Assembly: GCA_023396225.1 (NCBI GenBank)
Contig: JAEWWT010000012.1
Coordinates: forward strand, 1 to 51,268
Direction of reading: 5' to 3'
Length of the DNA: 51,268 nt
From: Bacillota bacterium
GTDB lineage: Bacteria; Bacillota; Clostridia; Oscillospirales; Ruminococcaceae
The notes under the pieces are model-generated. The model did no database searches, had not been told where the DNA came from, and saw only the letters and a program-made list of their open reading frames with translations. Both the position numbers and the translations under genes were made by a program. Positions 1-7,290 of this stretch are shown in pieces. Numbering within the stretch: the first letter of the stretch is position 1; the number at the start of each line of letters is the position of its first letter.

Positions 1-125
1 TAAATTGTCTGTTCAATCAAGCCATATTCGTCTGCTAGTTTCCTTGCTGGTGTTCCCGTGTTATACAGTTCTACAATCTGTTTCTTAAAGTCTTCTGTAT
101 ATCGCTTTTTGCCTCCCTGGGGCAT
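1..125 (-). CDS. IS3-family transposase OrfA, N-terminal part (runs off the window)
   Basis: The 41 codons visible read MPQGGKKRYTEDFKKQIVEL and continue with an ARKLADEYG segment. This is the start of the helix-turn-helix domain of IS3-family (IS150-like) OrfA proteins, which bind the element ends. The start is the ATG at 123-125. The gene is cut by the window edge, so the DDE catalytic OrfB and the rest of OrfA are not seen. No strong Shine-Dalgarno sequence is visible. Whether the element is intact cannot be judged here. Confidence 0.8.
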   Translation of the reverse strand, partial: MPQGGKKRYTEDFKKQIVELYNTGTPARKLADEYGLIEQTI

Positions 126-176
126 TGTCAACACTTCCTTTGTTTTTATTATACAGTGTCGCCTTTTTCATGTCCA
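1..176 (-). mobile_element. End of an IS3-family insertion sequence
   Basis: The transposase start lies about 50 nt inside a likely terminal inverted repeat. On the minus strand the repeat would begin TGGACATGAAAAAGGCGACA at 157-176, which fits the TG..CA ends of IS3-family elements. The boundary is inferred from one end only, because the matching inverted repeat is outside the window. Confidence 0.5.
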
Positions 177-301
177 CTTTTTTATTCTAACACCAATTTA
201 CTTAATGGTGTAAACATACTAAGTAGTTCAATATTAAGGAACTTGGAATATAATTCTCCAATTTTCATCAGTATTACACTTATAAACAAACTACTTTGTT
301 A

Positions 302-985
302 TCAAACAGAATTTTCTGTTTGATTAGCAAGCTCTTTTGCTTTCATAAAGAAATAATATATCGTAGCAATCTTTTTGTAATCTTCAGCTATTATATTAAA
401 AAGTGTATTACTGCAAAAAATATCCATATCTGTATTCTTGCAAAAAAGATATATTGACTTGCGGTTAAGCCAGTTACATAGCCTTTCACTTTGCTCAGGA
501 TAACGATTTTTCTTATATAAATCTCCTGCAAGCTGAAATGTTTTCTGGTTCTCATATGCATTTATTGCCTCTTGAAAAGTTTTGTCATTCTTTAGAATCA
601 ATTCTCGAAGTACATTCATTGTTGCTGTACTTGCCATGTAAAAACCACAGCCATATTCAAATCCATTCGGAGAAATATCAAAATAAAATGACGGTATAGA
701 TTGAAATTCTTCATTTCGTCTTTCAAAAGAACACCACATATTATCTCTGAATATACTTCCGCCTTTAGAAAACCTTGTGTCACGATACAACCTTGAGAAA
801 CGTTTAGGATTGCAGATAATTTCGCTGTCTATTTCATTAATTGTCGGCTGAAGTGCTGTTATAAATTCTGAAAATGGTTCAGCTAAATATTGCTTGTAAT
901 CGTCTTTATGCTCCTGATACCATTCCTTGCTGTCATTCAAGCGATTTTCAACTAAAAAGTTCAGTGTGTTTTTAGAAAATGGCAT
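302..985 (-). CDS. DUF2461 family protein
   Basis: A 227-residue cytosolic protein of the DUF2461 (TIGR02453) family, whose biochemical role is not established. The N-terminus has the family pattern FL..L..N...EWY..HK..Y, followed by the RLYRDTRFSK segment and a C-terminal half with the NGFEYGCGFYM stretch. The start is placed at the ATG at 983-985, because GGAGG lies 8 nt upstream; a TTG five codons earlier is the only alternative. It reads in the same direction as the two small genes at 1026-1809, with a short gap. The assignment rests on motif recall, and no activity can be inferred. Confidence 0.75.
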   Translation of the reverse strand: MPFSKNTLNFLVENRLNDSKEWYQEHKDDYKQYLAEPFSEFITALQPTINEIDSEIICNPKRFSRLYRDTRFSKGGSIFRDNMWCSFERRNEEFQSIPSFYFDISPNGFEYGCGFYMASTATMNVLRELILKNDKTFQEAINAYENQKTFQLAGDLYKKNRYPEQSERLCNWLNRKSIYLFCKNTDMDIFCSNTLFNIIAEDYKKIATIYYFFMKAKELANQTENSV

Positions 986-1025
986 ATAAAAGACCTCCAA
1001 ATTAAGTTAATTATCAAAAAACAGT

Positions 1026-1325
1026 TTATGTATTAACATCAAGAAAAGCAACAATTTTATTGCAGTAACTACAATAATATCCTATCGGAAAATATTTTCT
1101 GGTAGCAAAGCCATCAAATGTATAGCTATATTTTGAGTATAAAAAAGGCTTTTTCAAAAACGGGCGGCTACAATCTTCTTCTGTATACCACTTAAGCTCC
1201 AAACTCCTGCCACCTGATGATAAATCTATTCTTCCGTTTTCCATTTCATTTCCGCATAAAGGACATTTTATATATAATTCACCTTTCAATGCTTTCATTA
1301 AGGCTTTTTTAAAAATTATTATCAA
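1026..1325 (-). CDS. Small zinc-ribbon protein, DUF6487-like
   Basis: A 99-residue protein with two CXXC pairs. CPLCGNEMENGRI lies about 20 residues from the N-terminus and YYCSYCNK lies near the C-terminus, which together suggest one zinc site. The spacing and the CP.CG.EME.G start resemble DUF6487-type PF20097 zinc-ribbon proteins, whose function is unknown. The frame overlaps the end of the upstream gene (1309-1809) by 17 nt if the TTG at 1325 is used. An ATG at 1298 is the alternative start, with a poor ribosome site in either case. The overlap suggests translational coupling. Confidence 0.55.
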   Translation of the reverse strand: MIIIFKKALMKALKGELYIKCPLCGNEMENGRIDLSSGGRSLELKWYTEEDCSRPFLKKPFLYSKYSYTFDGFATRKYFPIGYYCSYCNKIVAFLDVNT

Positions 1326-1809
1326 ATTTCTTCAGACAAGAGATATACTCCGCAACGCAGTAAACGTTCTGCAAATCAGTTTCATCAAGTCCTCTGAAAG
1401 CATACAGCTCGTCCCAAAGCATAGTACTGCCCTCTACAATATAAAAGCCCGTAATTATATCTACTCCAACAAAAATTTTGGTAATATCTCCGCCCCAAAT
1501 ATCTACTGGGTCCTTATTCTCATTTGTATAAAATGCAGCCCCGTTCTCTGCGTTTTCAAGAAAAAATGTTTTTGGAATTGGAGAGGCACCAATGGGCAGT
1601 TTTTCTGCATTAGGCTTGTTCATAGTAACATTGTAAAAAACTACATCCGCCGCTTCTTTTTCGTGTATTTCAGTCAGGACATACTTTTGCTGTAAATAGT
1701 TAAGCAATTCAGTTCCGCTTTTTCTGTTTGGCTTAAGCTTATCTTTATATTTCTCCCAAACAGACTTCCATTCTTGAAGCATTTCCTTTGTTGGCTCATG
1801 TGTTAACAT
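1309..1809 (-). CDS. Uncharacterised protein, 166 aa
   Basis: I do not recognise this protein. It is soluble, with an acidic and aromatic C-terminal half, no signal peptide and no membrane segment. The start is well supported: GGGAGG lies about 6 nt before the ATG at 1807-1809. Its 3' end overlaps the small zinc-ribbon gene, so the two are probably translated from one message. The composition resembles that of cytosolic immunity-type or SMI1-like small proteins of Firmicutes, but no defining motif is visible and no function is proposed. Confidence 0.6.
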   Translation of the reverse strand: MLTHEPTKEMLQEWKSVWEKYKDKLKPNRKSGTELLNYLQQKYVLTEIHEKEAADVVFYNVTMNKPNAEKLPIGASPIPKTFFLENAENGAAFYTNENKDPVDIWGGDITKIFVGVDIITGFYIVEGSTMLWDELYAFRGLDETDLQNVYCVAEYISCLKKFDNNF

Positions 1810-1913
1810 TTTGACCTCCCTTAGGCAAAATAATGTTTATCCTTATTCATCTTCCCATTAATGCTAATTGCTTACTTTCATAAACATAACACGCAGTTTA
1901 AGCATAAACACTA

Positions 1914-3206
1914 TCACTGCATATTAATAATACGCATATATTTTCTCAAAGCATATTCGCCGTCATGCGCCTCACCGCTAAAAACCGTCGACATATCACC
2001 CGCACGCATAATTCTGACTATTCCGCTTCTTGCCAATAAGTCCGTAAGTTTATAACTTTTATCAGGCTGACAAATAAGTCCTGCTGTCTGGAGATACCCT
2101 TTTTTCTTTCTTAAAGTAGTAAACATTTCGTTTTGTGGAAGCCTTTTTACAAGACAATTTCCAAACATATCGGAAAGCTCTAGATTTTTGTCATCACATA
2201 CTGTAAGACTGCAATACTCACCTTGATAAACCATTTTGGAGCGTGGCATTCCGCCAGCAAGAATATCTTCAAGCTTTTTATTGTAATTCCTCATTGTTCT
2301 TTCTGCGACAGAGCCTATACAGTCGAAGGGATATTTTAATGCCACCGCTTCTAAAAATGGCAAGAATTCTTTACCGAAAACATGAAGCTCGTCAATGCTG
2401 TCCGTGTCAATGAAAATCGTTTGACAGGAACTACATAATAACTGCTTTGTCGAAAGAATATGTTCTGCAAGTGCTGTCAATTCCGCTTTTTTGTCTTCAT
2501 ATCCTGATATATATGCGAACCCAAGCTTGTGTCCCCATTCGATAATCTTACACCCAGGCGGTGCAAGCTGCCTTATTGCTGACACTGCAATATCACCACC
2601 CCAGACCACAATTCCGTCGGAAAGTTCAGCCATTTTTTTAATTGCAAACAAATCACTTGATGGAGTGTCAAACACATATATAAAATCTGAGATCTCAGGT
2701 TCAAATTCTATAAGCTTCATTATTATTTTTATTGATAGCCCGTTGTCAGCCTGAGGAAGCTTTAAGATATTGACATTGCCTGTTAAAAGCCCTTCAGCAA
2801 TACTGAATGCGGGAAGTCCATCAATATTCCCAGCGGCAATGTGAAGAAGAGTACCAAGCGGCATATGACGAATTGTCAGCCCTTTTTGTTCAAAAGGAGG
2901 ATTGGTTTTCTGTACTTCAAAAAAGTTATCGCCAAGCTCGGTTTTAACCTTAAATTCTATATTTTCACGTTTTAAAGTCATGGCAGCTGTTTCAATGTAT
3001 TTTTCAATACCTTCAATATTCAGCTTAGAAATATCATTGTCAAATTCACCATTGGCAATTGCTTTGCCAAGCTTGGCAATTGCTGTAATTACTTTAGCAA
3101 CAGACAAAGCCTTTGTCATGCGAGTTATGTTTATATCAGTTTCAAGATTTTCAAGGATAATATCCTGTTCTTCTGAATCATATAGTTTACCTTTTGAAAG
3201 TATCAT
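1914..3206 (-). CDS. luxC-like: LuxC-type acyl-CoA/acyl-protein reductase
   Basis: A 430-residue protein of the LuxC family (PF05893). These enzymes reduce an activated fatty acyl group to a fatty aldehyde with NADPH, using a cysteine thioester intermediate. Counted from the chosen start, the family segment GNIDGLPAFSIAEGLLTG with a following ILKLP lies at about 126-152, and the likely catalytic cysteine is C258 or C261 in LLCSSCQT. The start is the ATG at 3206, which overlaps the luxE-like stop in an ATGA and has GAGGTG just upstream; longer readings of this frame run back into the luxE-like gene. The overlap makes a co-translated pair. No luciferase genes (luxA or luxB) are present, so the aldehyde is presumably used for something other than light. 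Confidence 0.85.
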   Translation of the reverse strand: MILSKGKLYDSEEQDIILENLETDINITRMTKALSVAKVITAIAKLGKAIANGEFDNDISKLNIEGIEKYIETAAMTLKRENIEFKVKTELGDNFFEVQKTNPPFEQKGLTIRHMPLGTLLHIAAGNIDGLPAFSIAEGLLTGNVNILKLPQADNGLSIKIIMKLIEFEPEISDFIYVFDTPSSDLFAIKKMAELSDGIVVWGGDIAVSAIRQLAPPGCKIIEWGHKLGFAYISGYEDKKAELTALAEHILSTKQLLCSSCQTIFIDTDSIDELHVFGKEFLPFLEAVALKYPFDCIGSVAERTMRNYNKKLEDILAGGMPRSKMVYQGEYCSLTVCDDKNLELSDMFGNCLVKRLPQNEMFTTLRKKKGYLQTAGLICQPDKSYKLTDLLARSGIVRIMRAGDMSTVFSGEAHDGEYALRKYMRIINMQ

Positions 3207-4324
3207 AGCTTCACCTCTGACAAGAACTCCGCCGCACCTGCCGCACAGGTTTTTATATCCTTCAAACCTACTCTTCCTATAATTTCGAGATACGACGATT
3301 CTATTCCACATCCGCATTCGTTTCCATCATGCAGCACACCGAGGTCATCTGTCATTATACTTAATATCGGTGTTGCTTTAACCATTGGAGTAATCAAATT
3401 GACCAGCCCTATTTTGCCGTTTTCAACAGGTTCAAGAGTCTTAACATCGCGGATTATTACTCTGCTGTATGCAGGAATATGAAAATGATGATTTTTGCAG
3501 TCGCAGTATAAAATTGGATGCTCAACAGCGCCAAAAAACTCGATAATATCAGCTTCTTCAATTCCCAAGACCTTTTTTGCAAGATCATAAAGAACATTTT
3601 TTTCAACCTGTTCGGTATAAAACTGCTTCCAACCGCCTCCAAGCATAATTTTTGAACCTTTTTTCAGTTTAAACCTCATACCTCGTTCATCCATCATTTT
3701 AAGGACAAAATAGGTGTATGATGGGAACCCCATAAATCTGACGGGAAATTTTGAACGGCTATATTTTTCTATTGCGGCTAATACCCCCTCAAAGTCGGGA
3801 GCATAGCCGTTTTCTGAGTATTTCAAGGCATATGTACGTCTTATCGCAGGAGCAAAAAGTGTCGTCCCGAATGCGGTTTTTGTAACTGCAGTTTTATTTT
3901 TTCTGTGGGGTTTATAGCCAAATACAATATAATTAACAGGAATAGGTGAAAACAATTTCCGCCAGTGTCCTACCTTTAATACCATTTTCAATCCGCATAA
4001 CAATCCGCTTAATTCAAAGCCAATATTGCTGAATTTTCCTTTCGTTCCGGAGGATGTTGCTTTTATCAGCATTTTATATGAAGACATAGAAAAAACGCTG
4101 TGATTTTTGAAAAACAAAGTCGGAAGAAACGGAATTTTTGCAATATCATCATAGCAATTAATGCTATCAGGATTGAAATTTATGCCATCCATAATCATTT
4201 TATATTCAGTACAATGAGCATACTGATACTGACAGTTTTCTTTAACCGCCTGAAAAAATAATTCTCCCGTTGTCTTAGTATCAAAAGGATTTTTAGTTTT
4301 AAATAGCTTTTTACGGTAATTCAT
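3203..4324 (-). CDS. luxE-like: LuxE-type acyl-protein synthetase
   Basis: A 373-residue adenylate-forming enzyme of the LuxE / acyl-protein synthetase family (PF04443). It would activate a fatty acid as acyl-AMP and pass it to the reductase encoded next. The ATP-binding loop ATSSGTKGKFS is at about 89-99. The C-terminal region holds a CGCG cluster followed by EIIGRVGLKDIKTC, which resembles the end of the LuxE/PaaK fold. The start is the ATG at 4322-4324 with AAAGGA upstream. The gene overlaps luxC by 4 nt. The substrate (free long-chain acid or acyl carrier) cannot be told from sequence. Confidence 0.85.
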   Translation of the reverse strand: MNYRKKLFKTKNPFDTKTTGELFFQAVKENCQYQYAHCTEYKMIMDGINFNPDSINCYDDIAKIPFLPTLFFKNHSVFSMSSYKMLIKATSSGTKGKFSNIGFELSGLLCGLKMVLKVGHWRKLFSPIPVNYIVFGYKPHRKNKTAVTKTAFGTTLFAPAIRRTYALKYSENGYAPDFEGVLAAIEKYSRSKFPVRFMGFPSYTYFVLKMMDERGMRFKLKKGSKIMLGGGWKQFYTEQVEKNVLYDLAKKVLGIEEADIIEFFGAVEHPILYCDCKNHHFHIPAYSRVIIRDVKTLEPVENGKIGLVNLITPMVKATPILSIMTDDLGVLHDGNECGCGIESSYLEIIGRVGLKDIKTCAAGAAEFLSEVKL

Positions 4325-4352
4325 GTTGTATTCCTTTAGATTAAATTATACA

Positions 4353-4520
4353 TTATGGCAAGCTCATAGTAAAAAAGCTATCATTAATGCAACCCCAAAT
4401 ACCAATTATTCCCTCGTCTTTATGTACCTTTTCACCTGCGTACTCTAATTTTTGTATCCATGGGTATGCTCGACAAATGAAATAAACCGTTAATTTTTGT
4501 TTGCTTAATAAACATGTTTT
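4353..4520 (-). pseudogene. C-terminal remnant of an unidentified gene
   Basis: An open minus-strand frame of about 55 codons ends with a TAA at 4353-4355 and has protein-like composition (AYPWIQKLEYAGEKV, then GIIGIWGCINDSF). It has no upstream methionine and is closed by an in-frame stop at 4521-4523. It lies only 28 nt upstream of the luxE-like start. I read it as the tail of a decayed gene, and its family is not recognised. Confidence 0.3.
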
Positions 4521-4633
4521 TTACTTGACATCATAAAACTATTTTGATAAATTATAATCATATAAATTTATTTTTCAAGATAGAAATAATACTTTCCCTA
4601 TAGGAAATTATATTAATATGGTTTAGTACTATG

Positions 4634-4700
4634 AAATTATCCAAAGTCGATTGGTTTTGTAATCAGTCGACTTTTTTATTGTCTCGACTTCGGATAATTT
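4634..4700. repeat. Nested inverted repeat with alternative pairings
   Basis: An outer repeat pairs 4634-4650 with 4684-4700, 17 nt each with one mismatch. Inside it, 4645-4656 can instead pair with 4661-4672 to form a 12-bp stem that includes two G-U pairs. The two structures share 4645-4650 and are mutually exclusive. It lies in the gap between the acetyltransferase and luxE-like genes, both on the minus strand. Confidence 0.6.
4645..4679 (+). terminator. Hairpin with U-tract (plus-strand terminator form)
   Basis: Plus-strand RNA forms the stem 4645-4656 / 4661-4672 with loop TTGT, followed directly by a run of T. This is a typical intrinsic terminator. No plus-strand gene precedes it within 4 kb, so its biological strand is unclear. 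It may stop antisense transcription into the acetyltransferase gene. Confidence 0.45.
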
Positions 4701-4782
4701 GCTATTCATAATAGGGAATTAAGTAAGCTGTAATGTATAAAGAAAACATCATTGTCTATTAATGCCCTAATCTGCTTTGCTG

Positions 4783-5415
4783 TTATATCCATAGCTTATC
4801 TATATCACCATTCATGATATACGGCATATTTTTCTGAATAATATCATATTCCCAATTCCACCATTGGAGGGTTAGGAGTGTCTGTATGGTTTTATCGTCA
4901 AAACGCTTTTTTATTTCTTTCGCAGGAATACCTCCAACAACAGAATATGGCTCAACGTCCTTGGTAACAACGGCTCTCGCTCCGATAATAGCTCCATCAC
5001 CAATCTTAACTACAGATAATATAACAGCTTCATATCCAACCCATACATCATTTCCGATTATGATATCACCTTTATTGTCCCACGCCGACTTTACATTTCT
5101 GATATCAAGATTCCATTCTTCAAAAAATATGGGAAAAGGATACGTTGAAAGTGATTTCATAGCATGATTGGCACTGTTAAAAATGAATTTTGCACCGCAA
5201 GCTATTGAGCAAAATTTTCCTATAGTCAGCTTGTCATTATTAACAGGATAATGATAAAGAACATTATGCTTTTCGAATTCTATCGGATCAGAAATAAAAT
5301 CATTGTACATAGTATAATCGCCTACAACGATACTTGGATCTGTTATTACGTTTTTCAGATACACTGTCTGATAATCGTTTGACCTTGGATACACTTTTTC
5401 ATCTGGAATAGTCAT
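4783..5415 (-). CDS. Hexapeptide-repeat acetyltransferase, Vat/CatB (XAT) type
   Basis: A 210-residue left-handed beta-helix acyltransferase of the xenobiotic acetyltransferase class. The order of segments matches streptogramin A acetyltransferases: VLYHYP, then DKLTIGKFCSIACGAKFI, then the NSANHAM catalytic loop with H84, IIIGNDVWVG, KIGDGAIIGARAVVTKDV, and the tryptophan-rich WWNWEYDII end. Members acetylate virginiamycin-type streptogramins or chloramphenicol, and some act on unknown substrates. The start at 5415 has AGGAG seven bases upstream. A resistance role is plausible but unproven, since chromosomal relatives often have no known drug phenotype. Confidence 0.8.
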   Translation of the reverse strand: MTIPDEKVYPRSNDYQTVYLKNVITDPSIVVGDYTMYNDFISDPIEFEKHNVLYHYPVNNDKLTIGKFCSIACGAKFIFNSANHAMKSLSTYPFPIFFEEWNLDIRNVKSAWDNKGDIIIGNDVWVGYEAVILSVVKIGDGAIIGARAVVTKDVEPYSVVGGIPAKEIKKRFDDKTIQTLLTLQWWNWEYDIIQKNMPYIMNGDIDKLWI

Positions 5416-5854
5416 AAAAATTCTCCTCTAATATTTTTTTGTTTAAACTATTCCAGTTAATACAATGCATAACTTCATTCTCACACCTTCTTATTTTAAT
5501 ATTTCTATAAAATTTAGCCATTAAAAGTGCAACTTGTACAAAAGTGAACGTCTAGAATTTTCATATGCTTTTCATCTTTAAATTTTGTAAATAATTAATT
5601 CTTGGTTAATCTACGCATTATGTTTATGTCATTAACATAATTAGCTGTACAGCTTAACAATATAATTGATACTTATACTTATAAATAAACATATAAATAA
5701 ACATATTACTCATATAAAAAATAACTATAAAATAAAATACTGTGCTTATTAATTCAAAATAATTTATTGATACCCTGTACCATGACCAGAAGAAATTAAA
5801 TATCTTGACGTTCTCTTCAAAAGCTCATTTCTGCAAAGAGTTGTTTTCTTTAAA
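5416..5854. other. AT-rich non-coding stretch
   Basis: No credible reading frame is seen on either strand. The sequence is very AT-rich, with repeated AATAAACATAT motifs at about 5680-5710. It holds the 5' region of the acetyltransferase gene and perhaps its promoter, but no well-spaced pair of promoter boxes stands out. Confidence 0.5.
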
Positions 5855-6049
5855 TTAACATCCACACTTGTCATTAGTAAGGTGCAAGCAAGTTGAATTT
5901 CTGCTGTCTTGTGTAAATCCTTTGATATTGACAAGATCATCTGTAAATATCAGCTTTATGTCATCACATTTTAATATAAATTCCCCTTTGCCAAGGCCAA
6001 AATACAACCTAATATGTTGTTTTTGAATATGACTTGTTGTCATTAACAT
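5855..6049 (-). CDS. Doubtful small ORF or frameshifted remnant
   Basis: A 64-codon frame ending in DKCGC. There is no ribosome site before its first ATG. Just upstream, an overlapping second frame reads GYTDSGNVNDNKSYSKTTY and then hits a stop inside this ORF. Switching between the two frames would give a longer, more protein-like product, as expected of a lipoprotein-sized gene with a frameshift. I cannot identify it. It is either a small real gene or, more likely, a degraded one. Confidence 0.3.
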   Translation of the reverse strand: MLMTTSHIQKQHIRLYFGLGKGEFILKCDDIKLIFTDDLVNIKGFTQDSRNSTCLHLTNDKCGC

Positions 6050-6195
6050 TGCCGCTGTCGGTATATCCTGCTAAAAATATAATTACTGCATTTAGAATTT
6101 AGTTTTGCTTTATTATAACACAGTGCAGAAGAAATTACAATTAATATTGGTAACCTCTGTAAAAATATAACGTTTCTTAAATATGTCGTTGTACA

Positions 6196-6232
6196 AAGAA
6201 AAAGCTGTAACCATTGTTATGTGGTTACAGCT
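6196..6232 (-). terminator. Intrinsic terminator after the hydrolase gene
   Basis: A perfect 11-bp stem, 6203-6213 with 6222-6232 and an 8-nt loop, is followed on the minus strand by TTTTTCTTTG. It lies about 260 nt beyond the stop of the minus-strand hydrolase frame. That distance fits an originally longer gene whose 3' part has decayed. Confidence 0.7.
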
Positions 6233-6493
6233 GAATTTTATCTTCAGAAGCTAAACTTGTTTAAATTATGAACATGAGCCATCTATTTATTGATGCTACA
6301 TGAATAACAATTTGCCAGACATAATCAAAATTTTTTAGCTGTCCATAATTGCTTTTACACATGATCAACGGATTAGCATTTATCTATGTAATGGGAATTT
6401 TAACATAATAAGGAGCTCAATAAAATTGAAATTTGTAGGGATCAAAGAAGTTGACTTAATTCAATGATTATGAATATTCTTCTACAATGTCTG

Positions 6494-7162
6494 TTAAATC
6501 ATTATAAAATTTTGTACTTTGTGTTTTGCATCATTTTCTACGGGATATGTAAAAATAGTATCATATGTACACGCTCCGTCAAGAACATTATTAAGGAAAT
6601 AAGTATCCTGTTCTGGAAATGCACAGCAAATATCATTACAATATCTTTCCCAAACTTCTTTTGTTAGAATTACATTCATGTATTCAAAAGAAGATCGCTC
6701 ATTTTCATTAAGTGTAGAAAGAAATTGTTCGTCCTGTTCCATAACCTGTAAAGGAACAACTCTTCCTTGTCTAAAGCCAGGAATAACCAATGGACAAAGC
6801 AATATAAGCCCAGATACTCTGTTAGGCATTTCTTTTATAATACCTCTTGCAAGATATCCACCATAAGATTCTCCTGCAAGAATAAAAGATTCATTTTCCG
6901 GCAATACAGATTCAATAAATGATAATAAGACTCTGATCATGTCATCAGAATTCTTAATATCTGCTCCTGCATGAGATTCGCCTCTTCCTGGCAAATCAAG
7001 GTAAATTCTTCTGAATTGATAATCAATTTGACTAAATACTGGTTCCATACATCCAAACATCATTTTTCTGTTCAAGCCCCATCCATGAAGCATTATTATA
7101 GGCAAACCAGTTCCTATTGTTTCATAACTTATAGTCGTATCATTATATTTAAACTTAGGCAT
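6494..7162 (-). CDS. Alpha/beta hydrolase, C-terminally truncated
   Basis: A 222-residue alpha/beta-hydrolase fold protein. The oxyanion segment MLHGWG is at about 24-29 and the nucleophile elbow GESYGG at about 97-102, with the serine at S99. LDLPGRGES marks the strand 4 region. The start is the ATG at 7160-7162 with AAAGGAG upstream. Family members normally continue 40-60 residues further to supply the catalytic aspartate and histidine; here the protein stops after a short tail (VENDAKHKVQNF). It is therefore probably inactive, a product of frameshift or 3' decay. The distant terminator at 6196-6232 supports loss of the 3' end. Confidence 0.7.
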   Translation of the reverse strand: MPKFKYNDTTISYETIGTGLPIIMLHGWGLNRKMMFGCMEPVFSQIDYQFRRIYLDLPGRGESHAGADIKNSDDMIRVLLSFIESVLPENESFILAGESYGGYLARGIIKEMPNRVSGLILLCPLVIPGFRQGRVVPLQVMEQDEQFLSTLNENERSSFEYMNVILTKEVWERYCNDICCAFPEQDTYFLNNVLDGACTYDTIFTYPVENDAKHKVQNFIMI

Positions 7163-7290
7163 AATGACAGCTCCTTTATATTTTATATTCGTATTTAGCA
7201 ACACATTTTTATATAATTGTATAACATAACACGCAATTTATCCAAATATGTTTTCTCACAACTATATATTATTGCTACATAATCCAAGGG

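Noticed and set aside
6464..6667. Plus-strand frame overlapping the hydrolase 3' end
   Set aside because: It has no ribosome site and is antisense to a recognisable gene; it does not account for the missing hydrolase C-terminus.
1870..7245. Shared short sequence CATAACACGCARTTTA at about 1885 and 7226
   Set aside because: Two copies of 16 nt in AT-rich spacers are too little to define a repeat family from this window alone.
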